The translations under genes and the position numbers were made by a program. From NCBI GenBank assembly GCA_965240325.2, contig OZ251247.1, forward strand, positions 124,001 to 188,000: 64,000 nucleotides of DNA, read 5' to 3'. Of this stretch, positions 19,991-31,154 are shown in pieces. This DNA comes from Rebecca billardiae RCC1528 (taxonomy: Eukaryota > Haptophyta). The notes under the pieces were generated by a model. It was not told the origin of the DNA. It ran no database searches and worked only from the letters and a program-made list of their open reading frames with translations. Numbering within the stretch: the first letter of the stretch is position 1; each line of letters begins with the position of its first letter.

Positions 19991-21454
19991 TCAGCAGACG
20001 CGCGCACGCCACGCCGTCTCGACGCACGTGGGCTTGGCAATCCGCTGGGTGGGCGCGTCTTGCTCGGCCGCGCTCATGCCGAGGCCGAGCGCAGCCGAGC
20101 GCTTGCCGCACGCGTACACGCTGCCGTCCGCACTCACAAACAGCGAGTGGGAGTTGCCTATGGCGCAGCGCACCACACGAGCTTGGGCGAGCGCACCCAC
20201 TCGTGCGGGGGTCTTGGAAGCCGCTTTCCCGCGCCGCCCGAGCTGGCCGTACCAGTTGCACCCGAACGTGTGCACGCTGCCGTCCGCGCCCAGCACCGCG
20301 CTGGTGTGAAAGCTGGCGCACGCGCGCACGGCGCGCACACCCGCGAGGGAGTCGATCCACCTCGGCGTGGGCTGCTTGTGCGTGTCTCCGTGCCCCAGCT
20401 TGCCATCCTCGCCGTGCCCAAACGAGTACACCGCCCCGTCTGCGTCCACCACCAGGCTGTGCTCCTCGCCCGCGCTCACGTGCACGGCGCGCACGCCCGC
20501 GAGCGCCTCGATGCGCCTCGGCGTGCGCTGATCCTCCTCGTCACCGTGGCCGAGCTGGCCGTAGTCGCCGTCGCCGCACGAGTAGACGGCGCAATGCGCA
20601 GATAGGAACAGCGTGTGAAACCAACCCGCAGCCACCCCGCCCACGCGCACGCCGTCCAGCGCCTCGATGCGCGTCGGCTCCCACTGGTCCTTCGTGTCGC
20701 CGTGGCCGAGCTGGCCGCAGTAGTTGCCGCCCCAGCTGTACGCACAGCCAGCGGCGGCGAGCGCGAGGCTGTGGCTCGCGCCGGCCGAGATGGCGACGGC
20801 GGGCTCGCTCGCGGGTAGCATGGCGCGTGCGAACGCGTGCCGCTCCTTCGTGTCCCCCAGCCCGAGCTGGCCCCAGTCGTTCTGGCCGCAGCCGTACACG
20901 GCGCCGGCGTCGCTCAGCGCGAGCAGGTGATACTCTCCGGCGGCCACGGCGACCACGCGCACTGCGCCGAGGGAGGCGACGTGCGTCGGCTCGCGCACTG
21001 CATGCTCGCCCGAGTGACCGATGGCCACGTGCACTCGATACTCGCCCGTGGGCTGCTCGGTTACCTCGTCCAGCAACGCCTCCTCGCCGCACGTGTGCAG
21101 CCCGCCCTCCGCGTCCACAAACGCGCTGATTTCAGGGCCGGTCGCGACGGCGGCGGCATGCACGCACGCCAGCTCAAGCACGCGCTCGCGCAGGAACAGC
21201 TCCTCCACCCATGTGCGCACGCCCGCCGGCAGCGACGCCGGCAGCGCGCGCTCGTGCCCGCGCGTGCGCGTGCGCTCGCGCAGCGCGTGCTCGACCGGCG
21301 AGCAGCCGCCGGGCGGCGTGGCGTGGAAGAGGCGCGCGGTAGCGTTCAGGCTGGCGAGGTCACGCGACGGCAGGGGCAAGACGATGCGGTCGAGAACTTC
21401 CCGGGGCAGGTCGTCGAGCGCGAGGGGCGGCGTGCGCGTCCGTGCCGTGGCCAT
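19991..21454 (-). CDS. F-box-RCC1 propeller protein FR9
   Basis: 487 aa, type B (MATARTRTPPLALDDLPREVLDRIVLPLPSRDL). Start at 21454. Variable pairs in blades 2-7: EY, AS, WF, EE, FH, NS; blade 6 has CAS rather than CAG. The segment LPLPSRDL is shared with FR14 and the HAAAVATG linker with FR7, so this gene looks mosaic. The phenylalanine in ARLFHA is retained, but the next part reads TPPGG where others have APPGG. Confidence 0.9.
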   Translation of the reverse strand: MATARTRTPPLALDDLPREVLDRIVLPLPSRDLASLNATARLFHATPPGGCSPVEHALRERTRTRGHERALPASLPAGVRTWVEELFLRERVLELACVHAAAVATGPEISAFVDAEGGLHTCGEEALLDEVTEQPTGEYRVHVAIGHSGEHAVREPTHVASLGAVRVVAVAAGEYHLLALSDAGAVYGCGQNDWGQLGLGDTKERHAFARAMLPASEPAVAISAGASHSLALAAAGCAYSWGGNYCGQLGHGDTKDQWEPTRIEALDGVRVGGVAAGWFHTLFLSAHCAVYSCGDGDYGQLGHGDEEDQRTPRRIEALAGVRAVHVSAGEEHSLVVDADGAVYSFGHGEDGKLGHGDTHKQPTPRWIDSLAGVRAVRACASFHTSAVLGADGSVHTFGCNWYGQLGRRGKAASKTPARVGALAQARVVRCAIGNSHSLFVSADGSVYACGKRSAALGLGMSAAEQDAPTQRIAKPTCVETAWRARVC

Positions 21455-22324
21455 CGAGCCGAGCGCGAGAGAAGACGAGGGGAAGGGCCGAGCGGAGGCG
21501 TGCGCTGCGGAGGACACGGCACCCCTACCCCTCCGCCTGGATGCACCAGGGCAAACCGTCGCTCCCAGCACAGCCAAGTCACAGCGAGGGTGCTGCCAGC
21601 TCAGAGCTGCGTCAGTCCTAGCCACTGTCAGTAGCCTGCTGACGACGGCACTACGCGCATTGATACCGCATCACTGCTACTGCTCGTCTGTGACTTGTGA
21701 GCAGCGTCCGGCGCGGTTGATCACTGGCGGGCCGGTCGTGAACACAGCGTTGGTAACACTAACACGGGGACGGCGTCCACGGCAGAGCAGACCGGCCGCG
21801 CCCTGAGTCGCCACTGAGTCAGTGACGAGACGACCCGGATGATGAATGACGCCTGCATAGTGCATGGCTGGCTCTGGCCGACACCAGCTCGGCTGCTCAC
21901 GGCACGCAGTCGGCACTGCGGCCGCGACTGCGACGGCCGCCGGGCAGCGCTGCTCAGAGCGCACGTACACGCCGCACTGCGCATCGGACTCGGCAGTCCG
22001 GACTCGGCGCCTGCAGGCAGGACTCAGCCGCGCGGCGCACGTGCCGTCGCGCCGGCTAGCCCACCGCCCCCCCTCCCACCCGCCCCCCGCCGGCAGGGCC
22101 CAGGGCGGCACGCGCGGCTTTCGTGCCGCAGCCCTCACCGCCCGGAGACGCGCGCTGTTGCCCCCTCCGCTGCCCGTGCCGTGCGCACCCGTGCCGCGCC
22201 CAGTGCGCCTGGCATGCAGCAGCACCTCCCCTCCTCCCCCCCCCGCACACCTCCACACTCCCCGCCGCAGGCAGGCCCGCAGCTGCTCCGGCTGCCTGCC
22301 CTCGCCCCTCGGAGGCAGGCGGCG
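21455..22324. repeat. Array spacer FR9/FR10
   Basis: 870 bp, no gene. The left part is the FR9 5' flank with the same variant box as FR7 (GCAAACCGTC preceded by TGGATGCACCAG). From 21839 the sequence is copy B of the 3-kb duplication. Confidence 0.8.
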
Positions 22325-24830
22325 TCAGCAGACGCGCGCACGCCACGCCGTCTCGACGCACGTGGGCGTGTCAATCCACCAGGTGGGCTCGTCTTGCTCG
22401 GCCTCGCTCATGCCGAGGCCGAGCGCAGCCGAGCGCTTGCCGCACGAGTGCACGCTGCCGTCCGCACTCACAAACAGCGAGTGGGAGTGGCCCATGGCAC
22501 AGTGCACCACGCGCACGTGGGCGAGGGCACTTACGCGCGTGGGCAGCGGCGATTCGCCAAGGCCATCGTGCCCCAGCTGGCTGTCCTTGTTGTCCCCGAA
22601 CGTGTGCACACTGCCGTCCGCGCCCAGCACCGCGCTGCTGAGTGCGCCAGCACGGGCGCTGACCGCGCGCACGCCCGCCAAGGCCTCTATGCGCTTGGGC
22701 GACAGAGACCACGCCCGGTCACCATGGCAGGGGCAGCCTCCGTACCCCTCTCCAAACCAGCGCACGCCACCCTCCGCGTCCACCACCAGGCTTTGCATGC
22801 GGCCCGCGCTCACGTGCACGGCGCGCACGCCCGCTAGCGCCTCGATGCGCCTCGGCGTGTGCTGATCCTGATAGTTGCAGTGGCCGAGCTGGCCTTGGAA
22901 GCCGTAACCGCACGCGTAGACGGCGCCATGCGCAGAGAGCAGTAGCGTGTGGTCACCACCCGCGGCCACGCCACCCACGCGCACGCCGTCCAGCGCCTCG
23001 ATGCGCCTCGGCGTGAGCTGAGCCTGCCTGTCGCAGTGGCCAAGACGGCCGCAGCCGTTGGCGCCCCAGCTGTACGCGCAGCCCGCGGCGGTGAGCGCGA
23101 GGCTGTGGTAGCCGCCCGCGGCGATCGCGACGACGAGCTCACTCGCGGGTAGCTTGACGAGCGCGAATGAGCGCCGCTCCTCCGAGTCCCCCAGCCCCAG
23201 CTGGCCGAAGTCGTTGCCGCCGCAGCCGTACACCGTCCCAGCATCGCTCAGCGCGAGCAGGTGCCAGCTGCCAGCGGCCACGGCGACCACGCGCACACCG
23301 CTGAGGGAGGCGACGTGCGTCGGCACACGCACGGCCGGCGCATCGTGGTGGCCGGCTGCAAAGTGCGCTCGATACTCCCCCGTTCCGTTCCCGCGCTCGT
23401 CCAGCACCTCCTCCTCGCCGCACGTGTGCAGCCCGCCCTCCGCGTCCACAAACGCGCTGAAACGGAGGCCGGCCGCCACGGGAGATGCGTGCGCGCATGC
23501 GAGCGCGAGCACACGCTCGCGCACGATCAGCTCCTCCGTCCACGTGCGCACGCCCGAGGGCAGCGCCGCCGGCAGCGTGCGCTCGTGCCCCCGCGCGCGT
23601 GCACGCTCGCGCAGCGCGCGCTCGACCGCCGAGCGCCCGCCGGGCGGCGCGGCGTGGAAGACGCGCGCGGTGGCGTTCAGGCTGGCGAGATCGCGCAGCC
23701 GCAGGAGTGACGTGATGCGGTCGAGCACCTCTGACGGCAGGTCGTCGAACCCGGGGCGCGGTGCGTGCGTCCGTGCCGTGGCCATCGAGTCGAGCGCGAG
23801 AGAGGAGGAGGGCTGCCGATGCGTTGAGGTGAGGAACCGGCAGGGGGGTGGACAGGGCAAGGGCACCCGGCCTGTCTGGTACTCTGCTCCGGACTGCGCC
23901 GCCATCGTTACTCGGCGGGCACGGCCCTCCAGTCCTGGCCTGGCTGGCACGTACCCAGCCGCACGCCTTGGCGTCCGGACTCCTGGCCTCCTCCGCCGCC
24001 AAGGGCGGTCCTGGCCACTGTCAGCATCCTGCTGACGCCAGCTGACGACTACGCGCATTGACGACGATATGAACCGCATATCAAGTGCTGCTGCTATATA
24101 CTGTCGTCGCCGTCGCCTGTGACTTATTGTATATAAGGCAGCGAGTCCGGCCGCCGGCGGCGCGGTCATTCTCGCGGTCGCGGATCCGCCGCACTCGGAG
24201 TGGCCACCGCGTGTCCGTGACTCAGCGCGGGCCGTCCCGTGTGAATTCGCCGGCGGCCTACTACGCACCGTTGGTAACACGGGGACGGCGTCGGCGGCAC
24301 GGAGCAGACAGGCCGCCGCCTGAACTGCTCGTCGCCACTGATATGTCTGAATCTGATGAGCCCGGACTCCCGGATCGGACTGTGACGCGACGCCTGCATA
24401 GCCATAGTGCATAATGGCTGCGGCCGTCTGCGGACCGATACCCGCCGTAGGCTGCTCACGGCACGCAATCGGCACTGCGGCCGCGACTCCGGCGGCCGCC
24501 GGGCAACGCTGCTCAGAGTGCACGTACACGCCGCACTGCGCATCGGACTCGGCAGTCCGGACTCGGCGCCTGCAGGCAGGACTCAGCCGCGCGGCGCACG
24601 TGCCGTCGCGCCGGCTAGCCCATCGCCCCCCCTCCCCCCCGCCCCCCGCCGGCAGGGCCCAGGGCGGCACGCGCGGCTTTCGTGCCGCAGCCCTCACCAC
24701 CCGGAGACGCGCGCTGTTGCCCCCTCCGCTGCCCGTGCCGTGCGCACCCGTGCCGCGCCCAGTGCGCCCGGCATGCAGCAGCACCTCCCCTCCTCCCCCC
24801 GCGCACCCCCACACTCCCCGCTGCAGGCAG
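21839..24830. repeat. 3-kb segmental duplication, copy B
   Basis: Partner of 9200-12200. It carries FR10 and its flanks, including the type-C promoter region absent elsewhere in the array. The handful of differences makes it the most recent large event visible in the window. Relative order (9.2 then 21.8 kb, same orientation) fits unequal exchange or an array-internal block duplication. Confidence 0.9.
22325..23785 (-). CDS. F-box-RCC1 propeller protein FR10
   Basis: 486 aa, near-identical copy of FR5. The same frame is open to 24916, giving an apparent 863-residue reading frame, but the upstream part is translated spacer; the real start is the conserved ATG at 23785. Variable pairs are as in FR5 (SW, GY, GD, RM, AL, HS). 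Substitutions versus FR5 are Cys for Gly in GQLGHCNYQD and Ala for Ser in VYACGYGF. The first alters an otherwise conserved propeller glycine, so one copy may be drifting. Confidence 0.9.
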   Translation of the reverse strand: MATARTHAPRPGFDDLPSEVLDRITSLLRLRDLASLNATARVFHAAPPGGRSAVERALRERARARGHERTLPAALPSGVRTWTEELIVRERVLALACAHASPVAAGLRFSAFVDAEGGLHTCGEEEVLDERGNGTGEYRAHFAAGHHDAPAVRVPTHVASLSGVRVVAVAAGSWHLLALSDAGTVYGCGGNDFGQLGLGDSEERRSFALVKLPASELVVAIAAGGYHSLALTAAGCAYSWGANGCGRLGHCDRQAQLTPRRIEALDGVRVGGVAAGGDHTLLLSAHGAVYACGYGFQGQLGHCNYQDQHTPRRIEALAGVRAVHVSAGRMQSLVVDAEGGVRWFGEGYGGCPCHGDRAWSLSPKRIEALAGVRAVSARAGALSSAVLGADGSVHTFGDNKDSQLGHDGLGESPLPTRVSALAHVRVVHCAMGHSHSLFVSADGSVHSCGKRSAALGLGMSEAEQDEPTWWIDTPTCVETAWRARVC

Positions 24831-24879
24831 GCCACAGCGGCTCCGGCTGCCGGCCCTCGCCCCTCGGAGGCAGGCGGCG
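23786..24879. repeat. Array spacer FR10/FR11
   Basis: 1094 bp, no gene. Copy B equivalent of the FR5/FR6 spacer with the same AT-richer stretch (about 24090-24140) and C-rich tract near 24620-24648. Similarity to copy A stops shortly before the FR11 stop codon. Confidence 0.75.
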
Positions 24880-26325
24880 TCAGCAGACGCGCGCACGCCA
24901 CGCCGTCTCGACGCACGTGGGCTTGGCAATCCGCTGGGAGGGCGCGTCTTGCTCGGCCGCGCTCATGCCGAGGCCGAGCGCAGCCGAGCGCTCACCGCAC
25001 GCGTACACGCTGCCGTCCGCACTCACAAACAGCGAGTGGGAGTTGCCTATGGCGCAGCGCACCACACGAGCTTGGGCGAGCGCACCCACTCGTGCGGGGG
25101 TCTTGGAAGCCGCTTTCCCGCGCCGCCCGAGCTGGCCGTACCAGTTGCACCCGAACGTGTGCACGCTGCCGTCCGCGCCCACCACCGCGCTGCTGCCCCA
25201 ACCAGCGCACGCGCGCACGATGCGCACACCGGCGAGGGCGTCAAGCCGCCTCGGCGTGGGCTGCTTGTGCGTGTCTCCGTGCCCCAGTCTGCCATCCCCG
25301 CCGTGCCCAAACGAGTACACCGCCCCGTCGCTGTCCACCACCAGGCTGTGCTCCCTGCCCGCGCTCACGCGCACGGCGCGCACGCCCGCGAGCGCCTCGA
25401 TGCGCCTCGGCGTGCGCTGAGCCTGCCTGTCGCCGTGACCGTGACGGCCACGGCTACCGTCGCCGCACGAGTAGACGGCGCAATGCGCAGACAGGAACAG
25501 CGTGTGAGCACCACCTGCAGCCACCCCGCCCACGCGCACGCCGTCCAGCGCCTCGATGCGCGTCGGCTCCCACCGCTCCTTCGTGTCGCCGTGGCCGAGC
25601 TGGCCGCAGTGGTTGAGGCCCCAGCTGTACGCGCACCCAGCGGCGGTGAGCGCGAGGCTGTACTGATTGCCCGCCGCGATGCCGACGATGAGCTCGCTCG
25701 CGGGTAGCATGACGCGTGCGAACGACCGCCACTCCTCCGTGTCCCCCAGCCCGAGCTGGCCGTACTGGTTGTTGCCGCAGCCGTACACGGCGCCGGCGTC
25801 GCTCAGCGCGAGCAGGTGGTCCAACCCAGCCGCCACAGCGACCACGCGCACCGCGCTGAGGGAGGCGACGCGCGTCGGTACGCGCACTGCATGCATGCCC
25901 GGGTGGCTGATTGCCGCGTGCGCTCGATACGCGCAGCCGTCCTCGTCCAGCTCCTCGCCGCACGTGTGCAGCCCGCCCTCCGCGTCCACAAACGCGCTGA
26001 AGAAACGGCCGGCGGCCACGGGAGGCGAGTGCGCGCGTGCGAGCTCGAGCACGCGTTCACGCGCGAAGAGCTCCTCCGCCCAGCTGCGCACGCCCGCCGG
26101 CAGCGACGCCGGCAGCGCGCGCGCGTGCCCCCGCGCGCGCGCGCGCTCGCGCAGCGCGCGCTCGACCGCCGAGCACCCGCCGGGCGGCGCGACGTGGAAG
26201 AGGCGCGCGGTGGCGTTCAGGCTGGCGAGGTCGGGCGACAGCAAGCATACGATGATGCGGGCGAGCACTTCCGGGGGCAGGTCGTCAAGCGCGAGGGGCG
26301 GCGTGCGCGTCCGTGCCGTGGCCAT
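24880..26325 (-). CDS. F-box-RCC1 propeller protein FR11 (A/B chimera)
   Basis: 481 aa. The first ~55 residues are type B (MATARTRTPPLALDDLPPEVLARII). After APPGG the sequence switches to type A: SAVERAL, GHARALPASLPAGVRSWAEELFARERVLELARAHSPP matches FR1 rather than its type-B neighbours. Blades 3-7 again resemble FR6/FR8. Variable pairs in blades 2-7: LD, NQ, GA, RE, WG, NS; blade 3 has a Tyr in place of the conserved His (AGNQYSLAL). Ends ETAWRARVC. Start at 26325. Confidence 0.9.
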   Translation of the reverse strand: MATARTRTPPLALDDLPPEVLARIIVCLLSPDLASLNATARLFHVAPPGGCSAVERALRERARARGHARALPASLPAGVRSWAEELFARERVLELARAHSPPVAAGRFFSAFVDAEGGLHTCGEELDEDGCAYRAHAAISHPGMHAVRVPTRVASLSAVRVVAVAAGLDHLLALSDAGAVYGCGNNQYGQLGLGDTEEWRSFARVMLPASELIVGIAAGNQYSLALTAAGCAYSWGLNHCGQLGHGDTKERWEPTRIEALDGVRVGGVAAGGAHTLFLSAHCAVYSCGDGSRGRHGHGDRQAQRTPRRIEALAGVRAVRVSAGREHSLVVDSDGAVYSFGHGGDGRLGHGDTHKQPTPRRLDALAGVRIVRACAGWGSSAVVGADGSVHTFGCNWYGQLGRRGKAASKTPARVGALAQARVVRCAIGNSHSLFVSADGSVYACGERSAALGLGMSAAEQDAPSQRIAKPTCVETAWRARVC

Positions 26326-27223
26326 CGAGCCGAGCGCGAGACGACGAGAGGCCGAGCGGAGAGCGGTGCGCTGCGGAGGACAGGGCCTGGCCAGTCCGAC
26401 AGTGGCAAACCGTCTCCAAGTCACAGCGAGGGTGCTGACGAGCTGCGTCAGCTCCTGGCCACTGTCAGCAAGGTGAAGGTTGGTACTGTCACTTGTCAGT
26501 TCCTGCTGACGCCGGCTGACTACGCGCATTGATGCCGCGCATATCACTGCTACTGCGCTCGTCTGCGACTTGTGAGCAGTGTCCGGCGCAGTTGATCACT
26601 GGCGGGCCGGTCGTGAACACCGTTGGTAACACGGGGACGGCGTCCGCGGCAGAGCAGACCGGCCGCGCCTCGGAGTCGTCACCACTCGGAGTCTCAGTCT
26701 GAGTCAGCACTAGCAGTGACGCGAGACGACCCGGATGATGAATGACGCCTGCATATAATAGTGCATGGCTGGCTCTGGCCGACACCAGCTCGGCTGCTCA
26801 CGGCACGCAGTCGGCACTGCGGCCGCGACTCCGACGGCCGCCGGGCAGCGCTGCTCAGAGTGCACGTACACGCCGCACTGCGCATCGGACTCGGCAGTCC
26901 GGACTCGGCGCCTGCAGGCAGGACTCAGCCGCGCGGCGCACGTGCCGTCGCGCCGGCTAGACCCCCGCCACCCCCTTCCCCCCGCCCCCCGCCGGCCGGG
27001 CCCAGGGCGGCACGCGCGGCTGTCGTGCCGCAGCCCTCACCACCCGGAGACGCGCGCTGTTGCCCCCTCCGCTGCCCGTGCCGTGCGCACCCGTGCCGCG
27101 CCCAGTGCGCCCGGCGTGCAGCGGCACCCCCCCTCCTCCCCCCGCGCACCCCCACACTCCCCGCTGCAGGCAGGCCCGCAGCGGCTCCGGCTGCCGGCCC
27201 TCGCCCCTCGGAGGCAGGCGGCG
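26326..27223. repeat. Array spacer FR11/FR12
   Basis: 898 bp of standard spacer, no gene; C-rich tract near 26960-26995. It resembles the FR13/FR14 and FR8/FR9 spacers. Confidence 0.8.
26391..26417 (-). promoter_or_regulatory. Conserved upstream box of FR11
   Basis: Same box as FR4/FR6/FR8 with one base changed at its distal end, 66 bp from the ATG at 26325. Confidence 0.4.
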
Positions 27224-28675
27224 TCAGCAGACGCGCGCACGCCACGCCGTCTCGACGCACGTTGGCGTGTCAATCCGCTGGGACCCGTGTCGCTCGGCCG
27301 CGCTCATGCCGAGGCCGAGCGCAGCCGAGCGCTCACCGCACGCGTACACGCTGCCGTCCGCACGCACAAACAGCGAGTGGGCGACGCCCATGGCACAGTG
27401 CTCCACGCGGGCTTGGGCGAGGGCATCCAGTCGTTTGGGGGTCTTGGGAGCCGCTTTCACGCGCCGCCCGAGCTGGCCGTACCAGTTGCGCCCGAACGTG
27501 TGCACGCTGCCGTCCGCGCCCAGCACCGCGCTGCTGCGATCGCCAGCGCACGCGCGCACGGCGCGCACAGCGGCGAGGGCGTCAATCCGCCTCGGCGTGG
27601 GCTGCTTGTGCGCGTCTCCGTGCCCCAGTCTGCCACCCCCGCCGTGCCCGAACGAGTACACCGCCCCGTCGCTGTCCACGACCAGGCTGTGCTCCCAGCC
27701 CGCGCTCACGTGCACGGCGCGCACGCCCGCAAGCGCCTCGATGCGCCTCGGCGTGTGCTGATCCTGCCAGTCGCCGTGGCCGAGCGAGCAGCCGTAACCG
27801 CACGAGTAGACGGCGCCGTGGGCAGAGAGCAGCAGCGTGTGCTCACGGCCCGCGGCCACGCCGCCCACGCGCACGCCGTCCAGCGCCTCGATGCGCGTCG
27901 GCTCCCACCGGTCCTCCGTGTCGCCGTGGCCGAGCTGGCCGGAGTGGTTGCGGCCCCAGCTGTACGCACAGCCAGCGGCGGTGAGCGCGAGGCTGTGGGC
28001 AGAGCCCGCGGCAATGCCCACCACCACGACGCCAGCGAGCGCCACGATCGGCTCAAACTCGCGCCGCCCCTCCGCGTCCCCCAGCCCCAGCTGGCCCCAC
28101 CAGTTGTCGCCGCAGCCGTACACGGCGCCGGCGTCGCTCAGCGCGAGCAGGTGGCCGCTGGCAGCGGCCACCGCGACCACGCGCACCGCACTGAGGGAGG
28201 CGACGCGCGTGGGCGCACGCACTGCCGGCGCATCGTGGTGGCCGGTTGCCTCGTGTGCTCGATACTCGCGCGTCAGACGTCGGAGCTCGTCCCGCACCTC
28301 CTCCTCGCCGCACGTGTGCAGCCCGCCCTCCGCGTCCACAAACGCGCTGAAGTCAAAGCCGCACGCGACAGGGGATGCGTGCGCGCGTGCGAGCTTGTGA
28401 AGGCGCTCGCGCAGGAACAGCGCCTCTGCCCACGTGCGCACGCCCGAGGGCAGCGCCGCCAGCAGCGCGCGCTCGTGCCCCCGCGCGCGTGCACGCTCGC
28501 GCAGCGCGCGCTCGACCGCCGAGCGCCCGCCGGGCGGCGCGGAGTGGAAGACGCGCGCGATGGCGTTCAGGCTGGCGAGATCGCGCAGCCGCAGGAGTGA
28601 CGTGATGCGGTCGAGCACCTCTGACGGCAGGTCGTCGAACCCGGGGCGCGGTGCGTGCGTCCGTGCCGTGGCCAT
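27224..28675 (-). CDS. F-box-RCC1 propeller protein FR12
   Basis: 483 aa, type C (MATARTHAPRPGFDDLPSEV). Start at 28675. Substitutions in the F-box region (NAIARVFHSAPPGG) differ from all other type-C members. The linker (ALFLRERLHKLARAHASP, then CGFDFS) and EEEVRDELRRLT are shared with FR16. A block in blades 5-6 (SAGWEHSLVV to FGRNWYGQLG) is identical to FR14 at the DNA level. Variable pairs in blades 2-7: SG, SA, RE, WE, DR, VA. Blade 4 is shortened (YGCSLGHGD lacks a few residues). Next upstream is the first beta-barrel gene. Confidence 0.9.
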   Translation of the reverse strand: MATARTHAPRPGFDDLPSEVLDRITSLLRLRDLASLNAIARVFHSAPPGGRSAVERALRERARARGHERALLAALPSGVRTWAEALFLRERLHKLARAHASPVACGFDFSAFVDAEGGLHTCGEEEVRDELRRLTREYRAHEATGHHDAPAVRAPTRVASLSAVRVVAVAAASGHLLALSDAGAVYGCGDNWWGQLGLGDAEGRREFEPIVALAGVVVVGIAAGSAHSLALTAAGCAYSWGRNHSGQLGHGDTEDRWEPTRIEALDGVRVGGVAAGREHTLLLSAHGAVYSCGYGCSLGHGDWQDQHTPRRIEALAGVRAVHVSAGWEHSLVVDSDGAVYSFGHGGGGRLGHGDAHKQPTPRRIDALAAVRAVRACAGDRSSAVLGADGSVHTFGRNWYGQLGRRVKAAPKTPKRLDALAQARVEHCAMGVAHSLFVRADGSVYACGERSAALGLGMSAAERHGSQRIDTPTCVETAWRARVC

Positions 28676-29221
28676 CGAGTCGAGCGCGAGAGAGGAGGAG
28701 GGCTGCTGAGGTGGACAGGGCAAGACAGGGCACCCGGCCCGCGGCGCGGCGCCCCCCCCCGCTGCTGCGCTGGTCGTCTGATGATTCCCATCACACTTCA
28801 CACGGGAAGAAAGATTCGAACGAAAGATTCCCCTGGCCGGCCCGGCTGCCACTGCCCTTCTCGCCTGAGCTGTGTGCGTCCAGGGCCAGGCCCAGGCCGG
28901 CAGCCGTTTGAGACTAGGTGCGCCCTCCGCAGGCACAGTACGGACTAGTACGGACTATGGGTGCTGCCACTCGAGCCAGCGGTCCTGACGGCTTACCCAG
29001 TGACCGATATTCGCAGTGCCCGCCGCCGGCTGCCGGCCGTGCTCGCGGCACGCAGTCAGCGCTGCTGCCGCAACGCCGACGGCCGCCAAGCAGCTGCTCA
29101 GAGTGCGCACATGCCGCATGGCGCCCCGGGCTCGGCACCCGTGCCGCGCCCACGGCCACTGCCCCCACAGCTCCACACGCCCTTCTCAGTCCCCCACCCG
29201 CCTGCCCCCTGCTCCTGCCCC
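28676..29221. repeat. FR12/beta-barrel intergenic segment
   Basis: 546 bp between the FR12 start and the stop of beta-barrel copy 1. From about 28760 it matches 44578-45043, which occupies the same place beside beta-barrel copy 2, showing that both were duplicated together. It contains a tandem CGGACTAGTACGGACTA motif near 28940-28956. No gene. Confidence 0.8.
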
Positions 29222-31122
29222 TCAGAGGTTGAAGGCCACGGATGCGCCCAGGTTGCGCAGCGTGGAGTGGCTCTCGTTGAGCTGCGCCTTCACGTGCAGC
29301 CCCACCGAGCGGGAGAGCTGCGCACACAGCAGCAGCAGCAGCACCACCGCACACACACAGCAAGAGAGAGAGAGTCCGGGGGTTGTGAGAGGGTCCGGGA
29401 GGGGGTAGGGAGGTGGGGATGCACGGGGGGCGGAGGGCGGTGGTGAGGCTGGGCGCACGGCTGCTGCCTCGGTGGTGCACTGACGGCTGCGCGGCCCCAG
29501 CCCGGGAGTGCTTCGGCAGATGTGAGATGTGACCCGCGCGCCACCCCGCGCGCACCTTAAGCGAGTAGAGCATGTTGACGACGCCGTGCCGCTCCGCCGC
29601 CACCTTGAGCGCGTGCGGCCCCGCGGAGAGCGTGCCGCCCAGCAGCAGCCGCTCCACCACGTCCGACTGGCACCCACCGGCAGCGGGGGCAGCGGGGGGG
29701 CAGCAGCCGGGGGGCGGCAGCAGGGGGGCGGCAGCAGCAGGGGGGCAGCAGCAGGGGGGCAGCAGCCGGGGGGCAGCAGCAGGGGGGCAGGGGGGTGGCA
29801 GCAGCAGCACACCGCGGCAGGGGCACACCGGCCAGCCGGGCGGGGAGGGAGGGAGGGGGGTGAGTGCCGTGTGTGGGCGGGCAGCCGTGGGGTGGGCAGA
29901 CGGCGATGTAGGCCGTGGGCGGCGGGCGGTGGGCGGGGCGGGCAGCCGGTGGCGGCGGGGCGGCGGCCGCGCGGGCCGCGCCGCCACCGCCTGCGCTGGG
30001 CGCGCGCGCGGCACGCGCGCGCAGCAGCCGGCTTGCGGGCACGCGCCCGGGGCAGCCCCCAAGCCCACCGCCCCCACGCCCACCCCCACGCCCACACGCA
30101 CGCCCGCACCTGCACGTTGTACGCCACGGACCCCCCCAGCGACAGTCCGGGCCTGAGGCGCACATACAGCGCTGAGCCCACGCGGGAGCCGAGCGTGTTC
30201 GTGCCCAGCGCCATCGCCAGGCGGCCAGAGCGGCAGCTGCGGGGCGGGGGTTGGGGGCGTGCGTGTGTGGGCGTGGGTGTGTCTGGGCGTGAGTGAGGGG
30301 CGGGCGGCCGTGCGTGCGGAGGGGGCGGGGCGGGGCAGCGGGCGGCCGCGCGCCAGTGCAGCTGCTGCCGCAGCGCAGCAGCGCCGCAGCGCGCGTTGCG
30401 CTCGGGCGTGGGCGGGGCCAGCCACGCGGCCCCACGCGTGTGCGTGTGCTCGGGGGCACGCCCGCCCCACAGACACGCGCCCTCGAGGCACGCGCGGTGC
30501 CGCCACCACCACAGACACACACACACACCCGCGCGCGCACACACGCGCGCACAGCGCGCCGGTCGCTACTGCCCCTCACCGCACTGAGAAGTCGGAGGAG
30601 AAAGGGACGTAGATCGACTCCTCGAGCTCGCGCCGCGCGAGCTCGGCCGCGTCGCGCGTGAGCGAGGTGAGGTGCGTCTGCATGCCCTGCGAGCCGCCAC
30701 CGCGCGGCGGGCGTGCGCGCGCGTGGCGCCGGCGGCGGTCGGCCGGCGCGGCGGCGAGCGGCGCACGCGCGCGCGCGCCGCGCGGCGCGCAGCACATCGG
30801 GCGCGCGCGCGCATCCCCGCGGGCGTGCGCACGCACACACACGCGCGCCCGCGCGCACCCCGAACGCCGCCGCGTGCTGCGCCAGCTCCTCCTCGCGCGC
30901 GTGCAGCCGCTGCGTGAGCGCGCCCTCGCGCCGCTTCAGCTCGTCTGCCTCCGCGGTGCGCGCGGCGAGCTCGGCGCGGACGGCGGCGAGCTCGGCGGTG
31001 CGGGTGGTGAGGGTGGACGGGCCGGACCCCTCGCGCGCCGCGCGCACCGCCGCCTCGTGCTCCGCCTTGGTCACGAGCCCGAGCGCGCGCAGCACGCCGC
31101 GCGGCGGCATCGGCAAGCCCGA

Positions 31123-31154
<32 letters not shown>

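Noticed and set aside
22325-24916. Single 863-residue reading frame
   Set aside because: Its upstream half is translated spacer that is non-homologous in other paralogues; the conserved start is at 23785.
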